From: Scilla litardierei
Taxonomy: Eukaryota; Streptophyta; Magnoliopsida; Asparagales; Asparagaceae
DNA length: 64,000 nt
Direction: 5' to 3'
NCBI GenBank assembly: GCA_030789695.1
Contig: CM061141.1
Location: forward strand, 173,056,807 to 173,120,806
Shown here: positions 21,053 to 31,473 of the stretch, piece by piece
Layout of the letters: each line of letters begins with the position of its first letter
Position numbering within the stretch: the stretch's first letter is position 1
Made by a program: the position numbers and the translations under genes
The notes under the pieces: generated by a model
Databases searched by the model: none
Told to the model about the DNA's origin: nothing
What the model saw: the letters and a program-made list of their open reading frames with translations, nothing else

Positions 21053-24000
21053 TGTCACGCCCCGCTTCCCAAAACTACGGAGGTGAAGCGTGACTAAGGC
21101 CCGCTTGGGCCGGAGCTGTGAAGCTCAGACCCAATAAGCGTCTGTAGGGGTACCATCTTAAAATTTTCAGGTTCTTGCATTAATAAGATTCGGAAAAATA
21201 GAAAGTACAGAAAGAAAGTGGCATTCATTAATATAGAGAGATAATATCCAGTGAGTACAAAGTCTAAAAAGAGAAACCTAAGCATGGCAACAAACTATCG
21301 AAAGAGCAAACTAAAAGTAGTACCCTCTGAAAGGAGGCAACTGAAAGGTCCTCAAGGTCTGGTCCTCGTCAGGCACGTACTCTAGGTCGACGTCCTTGGG
21401 CTCCACGTACTCCGGTAAGTCTGCCTCGTCCACGAACTCTGGCTCGACACCTGACGTACAACACCCAAAAGAAAGGAACTGTACGTCAGGTAAAGTCTAC
21501 AAAAAGGGTTAGACTCTACTACAAGTGTACCGAACTATTAAACAACAGTTTATTGGTTTATTAGCATACTGGGGTTATAACAGAGTATCAACATGAAGTA
21601 AACGCAGTAGGAAAGTAAAGCGTAGCAAGCAGTAGTCGTAGTGTGTGCTACCGACTACGGGACTAACCTACAGGGGGTCGTGACAAGACGTGGCAAGACC
21701 AGCAAAACAGGACAGGACAAGACAAGACAAGACACGTGTGACTCGAAGGGTTCACACCTTACGGTTCGAGGGGGATCAGACCCTCTTACCGTGCGCACGC
21801 TCAACCCTACCCCAAACCCAAGTGCTCAAGACAAGACAATATAGGGCCACTCACTCTGTTAGGTGAGTGCCTCTATCCCTACGATCGGTAGCGTATTTCT
21901 CACTCTGCTAGGTGAGCGACAGACGCCTCGTAGGTGAAACTGTACTACTGTATAGGACCACTCACTCTGCTAGGTGAGAGTCTCTATCCTCTCGGTCTGC
22001 TGGGACACTCACTCTGCTAGGTGGGTGCCGAGCTTCCCGTAGGTGTTCCGTAACAAAGATCACCCACTCTACTAGGTGAGCGTCTCATTGCCCACAGGCT
22101 ACACAAGACACGACGTGCAAGATGTTCATGACATGGCAAGGGCAAAGTTGTTCTAGGGTGTCCACACACACGCACACACAAGATAACCCTAAGGTGTCAA
22201 AAGTTGTTGTTGTTGCGCTCAGACTTCGTCGTCAAGTCTAAGTCGTCAGGGGCGTCCCGGACGCTATCATTTCACATCCGGTTCTATTTGTTCACAGTCT
22301 AATAGTTTTAGCAGTTTAAGACCAAGGCACGGCCAAAAGCGCAAGTGAGTACACTTGCCTGCGGTGGCGAGTGTGTCGCCCGTCCGGGGCGTCTCGTCCA
22401 GGCGTCTCGTCCGCGGTAGTCCGTCTGAAATAGTGTCACGGCGACGGTGTCAGGTCGCGATTTTCATCAAGTCCTATTAGGGTTTTTTTCTAAATTATCG
22501 AGACTATCCAAATTGTCATAAGTCACGTTTTGGTGTTTCATCAGCCTAGATCGACCACTACCCTATATGCACAGAAAAGTTGTCCGACGGTCGATTTCTA
22601 CAGTGACATCGTTTTACTGGTGCGGAAAATTAAATTTAATTATCGTTGTCCGATTTTAGTTAGGGTTCAGTTTTGCTACGGTGTGCGTTTGCTGTGTGTT
22701 AGGGGGGACCAACCTCGTGATGTCGTCTAACAAGCGGAAGTCGGGTCTAAACGGCGAAACGTTGGCGTCGTCTGGAACTCATCGGTCGCAGGTAGCACAG
22801 CAAGGTACCTCTGGACAACGGGGCGGTGGCGCAAAATTAGCGAGCTAACAGCGATTCTCCCCCCGTTGCGAGTAGCGCAACGGATTTTCACGATAACGGC
22901 GACGTCGGCTAAAAGTACGTGCGTGTGGAAACACACGTGAACTGCAAGAGTCCAAGGGGGCTGTCAATAGATGAAGTAGGACCAGAGGAAGATGCTCGGC
23001 CTGGTGGGTGGCCGACGGCGTGAGCGTACGGCGGTGGGTGGCCGTGAGAAGCCGGAGAGGACAGATTTGCGCAACGTCCGTTGTCGCGCATCTCAGTGGA
23101 ATTCCAGCGACGAACAGTGAAAAAGGGAAGTTGCAGAAGGTAAAGGACTTCAAGACGAAGCCAACGGCAGTGGTGTTGTTGCCGAGGGTGGTCAGAGGTG
23201 GCCGTGCGCTGGCGGCGAAGTTCAGCTTCCAGATCTGTGAAAAACAGCTGATATGGCGTGTTCCGACGAGGATTCCAGGAGCTACAGATGGGCTATGAGC
23301 GTGAGGAAAGTTGCAGTGCGGAGAGGGGTCAAAGGGGAAAAAAGTGACGGTGGTGGTCACCGGTGGTGACGGCTGGTGGCAGCTGGCCGTGAGTTTGAGT
23401 GCAGGCGGCCAGATCTGTGACTCTTTGGCTTTGGGGGCTGTTTAGAGAGAGAAAATGGAGGAAAGAGAAAGGGGGCCGGAGGGGAAAAGTGGCCGACGGC
23501 CAGGGGTGGTCGTCGGTGAGCTTGGGTGGCTGGATGAGAAGGTGAAAACGCAGCCAAGATGGGTTGCGTGAGCATGTTGTGCGGCTGGCCAATGTTTCCT
23601 TAAAATGAAGAAGGGTTTTGCTATTTATGTTTGGGTTTTTGGTTAATTGGGAGAGAGAGATAGAGATAGGGAGAGTGGAGATAGAGGAAAGGGGATGTGT
23701 GAATAGTGGCTGCAACTTGTTGCCATGAAACGTGGGAGACAATTAAGGGATGTGATTAGTTTTGAAATTCAAATAGATTAGCGGCTAATCAACGGCTGAG
23801 AATTGATTAGGAGATATCTTCCACTACGGGTATCGAAAAAATAATCCGAAAATACCGGGATGATCGTGGAGATGAGAAGTACGGGGCTACGGTGTCCGAT
23901 TAGGTGTTACACCTACCAAAAATTATCGTAAAATCGGGAACCGCGTATTGGTGCCAAAAGACCAAAACGCCCTTCCATTTAAAGCTGTTTTGCGAGAAAA

Positions 24001-24171
24001 CGAGCCGTGAAATGACGTTCCCAAAAATTACTATAAAATTCTAAACTTTCATACGGTCAGAACGGCATATGACTTTGTATATACCGAAACCAAGAAAGAG
24101 TCAAATAAAATACATGCACGAAAAAGTACGTGCACGTAGAAAATACGAACGGTCGGAAAGCGGCCGTTGCA
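21053..24171 (-). repeat. LTR (5' LTR of the minus-strand element)
   Basis: Full-length partner of the LTR at 15,414-18,534 with the same ends, hairpin array and GC-rich leader. Differences are scattered single bases and short indels. Confidence 0.9.
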
Positions 24172-24272
24172 GTTGAAGAAGCCTCAGTTATGAACGCTAA
24201 AAAGCATATTTAAGTAAAAAATAGGGTATAAAGACATGCAACTTTACGTTTTGGCACTGATATAAAAATATA

Positions 24273-24404
24273 TCACGGTTGCTTCTTCTTAGAAGAATCC
24301 GCTATTGTAGAACATATGAATGAGCAAACAACATCTTCCAGTGCATATAAATGCGATGGCTTCAATTTCTTCATCACATCAATTGTCGGTAGTATATTGT
24401 TCAT
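24273..24404 (-). CDS. Short leader ORF of unit D
   Basis: Forty-three codons starting MNNILPTIDVMKKLKPSHLY and continuing with EDVVCSFICSTIADSSKKKQ, the longest of the leader frames. Unit A has the parallel EDVLCSFICS after a stop. It is separated from the rest of unit D by the LTR element. Confidence 0.4.
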   Translation of the reverse strand: MNNILPTIDVMKKLKPSHLYALEDVVCSFICSTIADSSKKKQP

Positions 24405-24558
24405 CTTTGTGTGTTGAATACGAAGCAGTGATGAACAACGGGATATATTTAGCATGGTGAAGAAAAAATATTGTATAAAGTAGAAACAGTTAGAATCAGA
24501 TAGAATACTATCATCAAGAAGTGCAATGGTTGATAAGGTCTAGTGGCAAGGGAGGCCA

Positions 24559-24565
24559 TTTTATA
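24559..24565 (-). promoter_or_regulatory. TATA box of unit D promoter module
   Basis: TATAAAA on the minus strand in the conserved block ('GACTCTACTGTAGTATATCG', 'CCAATTCGTCTATAAAATGG', leader 'ATCAACCATTGCACTTCTTG'). Confidence 0.6.
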
Positions 24566-24989
24566 GACGAATTGGACTTGCACATTGATGAGGACGATAT
24601 ACTACAGTAGAGTCACTGTGCATCTACCTAAAAGAACCCGTGAGGAGTGATATTGTATTGAATATAGAGACGAGTGAATCTACAACAGATTATTACCAGC
24701 CAGATGTTGTTCCCAAGAATGTTTGACCTTTTATGGTGCGCGTTGAGCAAACTTGATGGCCTATAACAAAATTGCTCAACGCGCACAACGGGAAAAATTA
24801 TGGTTGTTGTGCAAGTTGAGCAACTTATTTATGTTTATACAATATTACTCATAATTCCATATAGTGGGATGTTACAAAATGGAACACCATCAAATCCAAC
24901 AGCGTGACACATGAGTATCATTCACAAAGATATATGGTGTCTTATTCTGTAAACAGTAAGATATGTGTTGTCTTTTCACTTATATGTAT

Positions 24990-25186
24990 ACTAGAAATTT
25001 CACGTGCAAATTATGCACGGAGCAAAAATAATTCCCCATGAACACGATAGCGGTTTACACGCGAAACTGGCAAGGAGAGGAAAGTGTGGGTGTGCGTGTC
25101 GTCAGCGTCGGGGGGGTTAAAAGGGACCAAACACGTAAATACGGATGCCAAAAGGACCGAAATACAAAAGGGGAAGGAGTATGTAT
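24990..25186 (-). mobile_element. Short insertion with Helitron-like 3' end
   Basis: Absent from the three sister 400-bp units. On the minus strand it ends in CTAG (24,991-24,994) followed by T, preceded by a small hairpin GTGCA/TGCAC (25,003-25,017). The other end, TACTCCTTCCCCTTTTG on the minus strand, does not give a clean TC start, so the class is uncertain. Confidence 0.4.
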
Positions 25187-25564
25187 CTACACCCATCAAT
25201 CAACTGACCGTCTGCGCATTATATTTGCTTCAATGTGGATATATTTATTTCGCATGTCAGTCTGAACATTAATTCTCCCCCGATTTTTTGTTTTTTCTTA
25301 ATTATTGTGATTTTTTATTGAACGTGGTGTGTGCTGAGAAATTATTAGTTAGGACAGTTTTACTAATCGCGCACAGGTGGGTGAAATTTTAGCAGTTGTG
25401 CGAGCTGAATTATATTTCTGAAAGGTATACCTTTTTACACACCGCGTAGGACGGGATGATTAATTGTGGGTAATGGATTATGTAATACAGTTTTGCTCAG
25501 CGCGCACAACGGTCATGGCATCTGAAGTTTGGTTGCGATGAATTATTGTCGTTTTAATTGCATA

Positions 25565-26244
25565 CTAGCCATAATCCATGCCCGCGGGCACGGTGCATTT
25601 AAGATTTTTTCCAAGCAAAATCTTTGTCCCAAAAAAATATTTCTACAGCCAAAATTTAAAAGAACAACAAATTAGCGTAAAAAAATTTAGAGGCACGGCC
25701 GTCTTCGGCGAGGAACAATAAATTAGGTGCGGGCGCCTTCGATGCAGAACAACAAATTAGCGTCTAAAAATTTAGCGGGCGCCTTCGACGAGGGCGCCTT
25801 CTGCGCGAATGGGTTGGCCAGACCTCTGCTTGATGACCAAAAAGCTCAGCCCGCCTCTTTGAATGCACATTCCCTGTGTTTTTTTGGGTTTCAATTTTTT
25901 TGAGTCGGCCGAAATAAGCTCAGCCGAAATAAAGTTCTCTTTCGCATACTTGTAATTTAAGTTGCATATTTTTTTAGTTTCATTTTGTGTGTGTGTTTTT
26001 TTTTGGTTTCATTTTTTTGGGTCTCGTTTTTTTGGGTCATTTTTGAATGAAGGGTATTAAGACTTAAGTGCTAATGCTACCAATTTCAAAAAAGAAAAGC
26101 TTTTGTATTCTCCCAACTAATTTCTCTTCAATGCTTTTGTGTATTCCCAACATATTTTCTCAATCCAAGAAATTTCCCCCCAAAACTTGACATGACACTG
26201 CCACATAGGACAGATTCAAAATCTTCCCTCAATTGTAATATAGA
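25565..26244 (-). mobile_element. Helitron, non-autonomous
   Basis: On the minus strand it starts TCTATATTACAATTGAGGG and ends with the perfect palindrome family CCGTGCCCGCGGGCATGG then CTAG (25,565-25,568) before T. The sister array at 14,561-14,575 has the site empty (TTAATTGCAT|ACAGTTTGGC), placing it at an A|T dinucleotide on the minus strand, within one or two bases. The interior shares 'TTAGCGTAAAAAAATTTAG' and 'CGCCTTCGACG' words with 31,560-31,770 and, inverted, 42,700-43,020. Confidence 0.75.
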
Positions 26245-26519
26245 ATAGTTTGGCTCCGCACGCAAAAAGGTCACAATTACGTGCAGTTGTGTGATCTGAG
26301 TAATTGTGGATAACCAGATACTGGTATGCTCACAGCCCGCACATCGGTCAAACACATTAAGTGACCGTTGTGCGCACTGAGTAATTGTGTGCAAACGTAA
26401 ATGTTTTATCACAACGTATATCATAACGATCACAATTTATGCCCGTTGTGCGCGCTGGGTAATTCATATATCGGTAAAAAGTTTTTAACTAGGTAATTTC
26501 AATTTCAGACATTCATTCA

Positions 26520-26680
26520 AGTAAGCATCAATGTATATATCACATATATCAATTTCGTAATGTCATGCAATTGTATCAACTTAAATGACATTGTATTAAG
26601 GTCTGAATTCTATCATACTACAACATTTATACGTTATAATGTACATACCACAACAAATTTGAAACTACATTTCTTACATT
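26520..26680 (-). repeat. AT-rich 3' module M1, copy E
   Basis: Matches the other M1 copies ('TTAAATGACATTGTATTAAG', 'ACTACAACATTTATACG'). Here the upstream cargo is the 217-codon ORF. Confidence 0.65.
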
Positions 26681-26789
26681 ATGACATAAAACACCAAAGA
26701 ATATCTACCCACAATCACTCTTCTCCGTCAATGATCAAAAATACATTATAAGACAAGAGAAAGGCTTGTGCGCCAAAGGCCCGTCCACC

Positions 26790-27443
26790 TCAAAAACCTG
26801 GAGGAGGAGGAGGAGGAGGTGATGATGGTGGGGTAACAGTATGGATGTCTCTAGAAGAGGGCACCAGAGTCTCCATCTTCTCTTGTATGTTCGACATTAT
26901 GAGCATCATAGTGTCGAAGTCGCTACGCAAAAGTGAGATCGACAGATTGGTGTTAGAGAGATTTGTTTCAATTACTCCTAATCTATGAGTAAAGTTCACC
27001 GGCTGATGGGAGGAGGATGAAGGAGCAGATGCGGGGCTTACATTGCCTATGAGTATATCCTTAAGCTGATGTTTTTCATCTGTAAGTACAGAGACAGACG
27101 TAGTAAGCGCCGTGAGTTTCCTACAGAGGTTGTGCAGAACAGAGTCCTGACGACGAGACATCCCAACCATAGAGCGGAGGCCGCTACTGATGTCCTCGAG
27201 TGGAGCTTTTTCAGCTGGAGATGGAACTGATGAACCTGCATGTAAAGGAGGAAACCCAGGAGGAGGCAACAGCACATTGTGTTCACCTTGCGTTGGACCA
27301 AGCGAAAGCGCATCATGAATAATGGGTCTATTTGTCGGGAACGATGAGGGAAGGGGATCATCGTGTTGAGGTGACATTGAATCATCATCACTTATTCTCC
27401 AAGAGTCAGAAGAACACGACTCACGAGATCGTTTTGGTGGCAT
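26790..27443 (-). CDS. Uncharacterised 217-residue protein, intact
   Basis: This is an uninterrupted frame from ATG 27,443 to a stop at 26,790. The N-terminus (MPPKRSRESCSSDSWRISDD) is basic then Ser/Asp-rich, possibly nuclear. The middle has heptad-like stretches (SLLRSDFDTMMLIMSNIQEK) that may form a coiled coil. The C-terminus is proline-rich (seven Pro, then GF). A TATA box (27,559-27,566), a 5' leader of about 90 bases rich in CT and AGGGTTTC before the ATG, and a CACGTG at about 27,733 give it a normal plant gene front. I recognise no domain. It sits where other units carry captured exons, just upstream of module M1. It could be cargo or a transposon's own second gene. Confidence 0.55.
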   Translation of the reverse strand: MPPKRSRESCSSDSWRISDDDSMSPQHDDPLPSSFPTNRPIIHDALSLGPTQGEHNVLLPPPGFPPLHAGSSVPSPAEKAPLEDISSGLRSMVGMSRRQDSVLHNLCRKLTALTTSVSVLTDEKHQLKDILIGNVSPASAPSSSSHQPVNFTHRLGVIETNLSNTNLSISLLRSDFDTMMLIMSNIQEKMETLVPSSRDIHTVTPPSSPPPPPPPGF

Positions 27444-27558
27444 GAAGAAACCCTAGTATGAAATGCGAGAGTGTTGAGATGAAGAAGAAAACGGAACGAC
27501 AGACCAAAGGGCAGAGGAATGAAATTTTCCGCAAAACCCCTGGTCTACTGATTCCACA

Positions 27559-27566
27559 TATATATA
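27559..27566 (-). promoter_or_regulatory. TATA box of the 217-residue ORF
   Basis: TATATATA on the minus strand, about 116 bases upstream of the ATG. It is followed by a leader containing 'CTTCTTCATCTCAACACTC'. This promoter does not match the family promoter block. Confidence 0.5.
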
Positions 27567-28998
27567 ACGGTTGGTTATTTTAATCTCAGTCGCTGGATTA
27601 CATGGGGAAGTGGAACTGACTAAAACGATCTCATCAGACGGCTGGGGTAAAGCATCCGTGCGGATGGCCAAAAAATCGTAATGAAGGGATTACACGGAAA
27701 CCGAGGTTCTACTTGACTCATTCTCCAGTCTCCACACGTGAACATTGTTGAGAAGAAAGCAGAAAGCATTTAAAATGTCCTATATTTCGTACCTCCGAAA
27801 TGAGATTGTACGAGGTGGCCATTGTACTTTCATCATTACGTGGCATACCGATTGCGTCTTGCAACCGATCTATAAATATCTATTATTTAGTGGCCACTAC
27901 ACGTTCTGTCCAGCCTTACGTGGCTTGGCATCCGATCTATTACATCGGGCTCCACCTTTACGGTAGTAGTCCTCTCTATTGACCGGGATTCATGAATATC
28001 AGGCGGGAACTGATATAATGGAGCCGGTGCAAGGCACAAGCGGTGTGTAAACCACATGGAAAGTAAATGCACATGAGGTGCCCGTTCTTTCCAACCTTAC
28101 GTGGCTTGGCACCCTATCTATTACCTTGGGCTCCACCTTTACGGCAGTAATCCTCTCTATTGACAGGGATTCATAATTATCAGGCGGGAACTGATATAAT
28201 GGAGCCGGTGCAAGGCACAAGCGGTATGTAAACCACATGAAAAGTAAATGCCAATGAGGTGCCCATTCTTTCCAGCCTTACGTGGCTTGGCACCCGATCT
28301 TTTACATCGAGCTCCATCTTTACGACAGTAATCCTCTCTATTAACAGGGATTCATGATTATCAGGCGGGAACTGATATAATGGAGACGGTACAAGGAACA
28401 AGCGGTGTGTAAACCATATGGAAAGTAAATGCCCATGAGGTGCCCATTCTATCAATCCTTACGTGGCTTGGCACCCGATATATTACATCGGGCTCTACCT
28501 TTACGGCAGTAGTCCTCTCTATTGACAGGGATTCATGTTTATCAGGCGGGAACTGATATAATGGAGCCGATGCAAGGCACAAGCGGTGTGTAAACCACAT
28601 GAAAATTAAATGCCCATGAGGTGCCCATTCTTTCCAGCCTTACGTGGCTTGGCACCCGATCTTTTACATCGGGCTCCATCTTTATACGGCAGTAATCCTC
28701 TCTACTGACAGGGATTCATGATTATCAGGCGGGAACTGATATAATGGAGACGGTGCAAGGCACAAGCGGTGTGTAAACCACATGGAAAGTAAATGCCCAT
28801 GAGGTGCCCGTTCTGTCCAGCATTACGTGGCTTGGCACCCGATCTATTACATTGGGCTCCTCATTTACGGCAGTAGTCCTCTCTATTGACAGGGATTCAT
28901 GTTTATCAGGCGGGAACTAATATAATGGAGCCGATGCAAGGCACAAGCGGTGTGTAAACCACATGGAAAGTAAATGTCTATGCAGTGCACGTTCTTTA

Positions 28999-30800
28999 TG
29001 TTGAGTATTGGACTTCTCCCTACTTGGTGTTAATGATGAGCAAACATAAATACTTGTGACTAATCCCATATTTTGCAGTTAATCCATTGCCTATGCTAAC
29101 ATGAAGATCTTCTAGCAAGGGATGACTCACAAAGTTCATTGAAGGAAAATGACATGGATTGGATGATCGTAGATGATGATTGAAGCTCTATGACGACTTC
29201 AAGCTCATACGATGGATAGAAGAGAGAATTCATCAATGTAATTTTCTTTTATCTCTTCTAGTATGTAGCTTAGAAGTAGAACATTGTTGAAGCACTCACA
29301 CACATCTACATTCTGTCTTAGGACATCATTGGATCAAATGTCGTTAGACTCCAATTCATTTCTTTAGTGATTGTGCTTGGATTGTTTATAACAGTCGACT
29401 GCTGAACGCTTTACAGTCGTCTGTCCCAAAAACATTCGACTGTGTTTTGTTCTACAGTCGCCTGTTATGCACAAACTTTTACAATCTATTTTTGGTCTTC
29501 TCTATTTATTACGCACATGCAACTGATGAACGATTCACAGGCGCATGTCCAAGTGACAGTTGATGGTGTTTTGTAAATCAGTCGAATGTCTATCTTTTGC
29601 CCAAACTTTGTTGATCTGACTTTTACGGCCAGTCAACTACTGTTGTATATACAGTCGACTGTCTCATGGATCAGTCGACTGTCTATGCTGCAACAGTCGT
29701 CTGTCTGTAAGCCGATTCATTGACTCTGCTCTCTGGAAATTCTCAGGGTATTTGACAGTCGTCTGTATAAGGATTTACAGTCGCCTGTTCTGATTAACAG
29801 TTGACTGTGCTATCCTCATCAGTCGTCTGTCCTGTTATCTTACAAGATTTCCAGAATTCATCAACTTACCCATCTTTCGGCCGGTCGCCTGTAGAAGGAT
29901 TTACAGTACCCTGTTGGTTCAACAGTCGACTGTCTATGCTTCATCAGTCGACTGTCCACGTGGTAAGTTACCATTATGAATTCTCACCTACTCATGCTGA
30001 CTGTGCAACAGTCGACTATGGTTTCTTCAACAGTCGACTGTCCCGAGTTCATATTCTATCCGTTGAGATTTTTCTAATGAATTCCAAAGGGGTTTTTGCC
30101 TAAACTGTTTTGTGAATTTGAGAAACCTATAAATGGGGCTTCTACTGTTCCGTTGAGGGGTGACCAAATCTTCCAAGTTTTCTCTCAAGCTTTCATTCTA
30201 AGTTTAAAGCTCTCAAATCCAAAGCCCTAAGAATTCCTAATCTTTGATCTCTTGCTCTCCAACCTAGAACCAAAGAGTGATCTTCAAGGCAATTGGTGCA
30301 GTCAAGAGAAAGGGCTGTCTCCTCTTTTCCAAGAGTGTCTTCAACACACAACACACTTCTCCTTCAAGTTCTACTTCAAGGCATAGGGGATTGTAAGTGT
30401 TGCTTTCATAATTTCATAACTTTCGTTATTTGGTTTTGTTCTCAGTTTGTGAGAGCGGTTTGCTTACTCCCAAGCAAGGACATTGATTGTATTCGATTTC
30501 ACTTGTAGGGTTGCTACAAGTGGGTTTAAAGGAAACCTCACGTTAGGGTTCTAACATGAGTATCCGGAGGTATCCGGTTGGAAGGGCCGTAGGATTACCG
30601 GGAACAAGTCGGGAAGTGACTTGGGTAATCCGAACCCTTGAAACATAATTGCGTTTGAATTTGTTTCTTATTTGGGTTTAATTTTAATTCCACACTATAT
30701 TGTTGGTTAACATTTTAATTTGGTGTAACTATCATTTTAAATTGCTTAAACACTATTCAATCCCCCTTCTAGTGTTTTCTCCATAGACAGAATCCTTACA
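28999..30800 (+). mobile_element. Solo LTR, Copia/SIRE-like
   Basis: Starts TGTTGAGTATTGG and ends AATCCTTACA, 1,802 bp, inserted in the 181-bp array. Flanks CTTTA (28,994-28,998) and CTTTC (30,801-30,805) form a 5-bp target duplication with one mismatch; sister units read TTCTTTCCAGCC. The late 'CACTATTCAATCCCCCTTCT' stretch is typical of the ends of SIRE-type Copia LTRs. No internal region is present. The minus-strand array pieces are continuous when it is removed. Confidence 0.78.
29391..30042. repeat. CAGTCGACTG palindrome cluster inside the solo LTR
   Basis: At least six perfect CAGTCGACTG copies (29,392; about 29,652; 29,672; 29,922; 29,945; 30,030) and about ten variants (CAGTCGTCTG, CAGTCGCCTG) in 650 bases. 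They are spaced irregularly by 18-90 bases. Confidence 0.8.
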
Positions 30801-31169
30801 CTTTCCAGCCTTACGTGGCTTGGCACCCGATCTTTTACCTCGGGCTCCACCTTTACGGCAGTAATCCTTTCTATTGACAGTGTATTGTGTTTATCAGGCG
30901 ACAACTGATATAATGGATCCAGTGCAAGGCACAAGCGGAGTGTAAACCACATGGAAAGTAAATGCCCATGAGGTGCCCGTTCTTTCCAGCCTTACGTGGC
31001 TTGGCACCCGATCTTTTACCTCGAGCTCCACCTTTACGGCAGTAATCCTCTCTATTGACAGGGTATCATGTTTATTAGTGATGGTATATGGATGAATGAA
31101 GTAATTTGTTCGGTTTTATGCACATGGTGATGTGCATGCTTTCTGTACCCATGTTATCTTATATATCTA

Positions 31170-31469
31170 CTAGAAAATACCCCGTGCACGGGTGCACGGG
31201 CAAAAAAAAATCGAAGGGGCAAAAAAACAATTCGAAGAACCACTAAGGGGGGAAGTGAGCAAGAGTGGGTGTGTGTGTTGGGAGTGTCCATGGGTAAATA
31301 GGAGCAAGTGTGGGGCTTTCTTGCAAAAGGAAAAAGGTGTGATGAGGTGGCCAAATCCCCACCACACCCTTACCAAGATTAAATCCTAGACATCCTTCAA
31401 TCAACCTCTTTATATATCATGCTGACATCATCTTGTCCCAGTCAGCCCTATATAGATTTAATATATAGA
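31170..31469 (-). mobile_element. Short Helitron (300 bp)
   Basis: On the minus strand it begins TCTATATATTAAATC, ends CTAG, and has the hairpin CCGTGCAC/GTGCACGG (31,182-31,199) ten bases before the end. Host A (31,169) and T (31,470) flank it as expected. The 5' part shares 'GGGCTGACTGGGACAAG' with the larger elements to the right. Confidence 0.75.
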
Positions 31470-31473
31470 TATA

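Larger units (their letters stand above)
15414..24171 (-). mobile_element. Non-autonomous LTR retrotransposon (LARD-like, Tekay/Del-derived)
   Basis: Two direct repeats of 3,121 and 3,119 bp flank 2,518 bp of non-coding sequence. Boundaries are TG...CA, and a 5-bp target duplication GTTGA sits at 15,409-15,413 and 24,172-24,176. On the minus strand a polypurine tract (TTCTAAGGTGGGTAGAA, preceded by GAGGACGGAATC) abuts the LTR start TGTAACGGCC at 18,534. This is the junction signature of Tekay/Del chromoviruses, so the element reads right to left. It has no gag, protease, RT or integrase and must be mobilised in trans. The unoccupied target is seen in unit A (5,664-5,682, TGCGTTGAAGAAG). The insertion splits unit D. 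The LTRs differ by a few per cent by eye. Confidence 0.92.
24740..26470. repeat. GCGCACAACG array and fourth 400-bp unit, interrupted twice
   Basis: The order of parts follows 13,190-14,780: cores at 24,741-24,830, the 400-bp unit (25,190-25,440), then cores at 25,490-25,560 and 26,250-26,460. Against that copy there are two insertions, about 200 bp at 24,990-25,186 and about 680 bp at 25,565-26,244. Confidence 0.7.
27890..31085. repeat. 181-bp tandem array, split by a solo LTR
   Basis: Units begin near 'TCCAGCCTTACGTGGCTTGG' at 27,909, 28,090, 28,271, 28,452, 28,633 and 28,816 (steps of 181-183). They resume at 30,801 and 30,985. Each holds 'TATCAGGCGGGAACTGATAT' and 'AAGCGGTGTGTAAACCACAT'. 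The period is not a multiple of three, so the minus-strand frames seen across units are accidental. Confidence 0.88.

Noticed and set aside
24990..25186. Stowaway MITE (TACTCC...)
   Set aside because: One end resembles a CTCC-type terminus but the other end (CTAGAAATTTCAC) is not its inverse; the hairpin plus CTAG fits a Helitron end better.
27887..28600. Repeated minus-strand frames (MWFTHRLCLA...) as a gene family
   Set aside because: The frames follow the 181-bp unit, which is not a multiple of three, so no continuous protein repeat exists.
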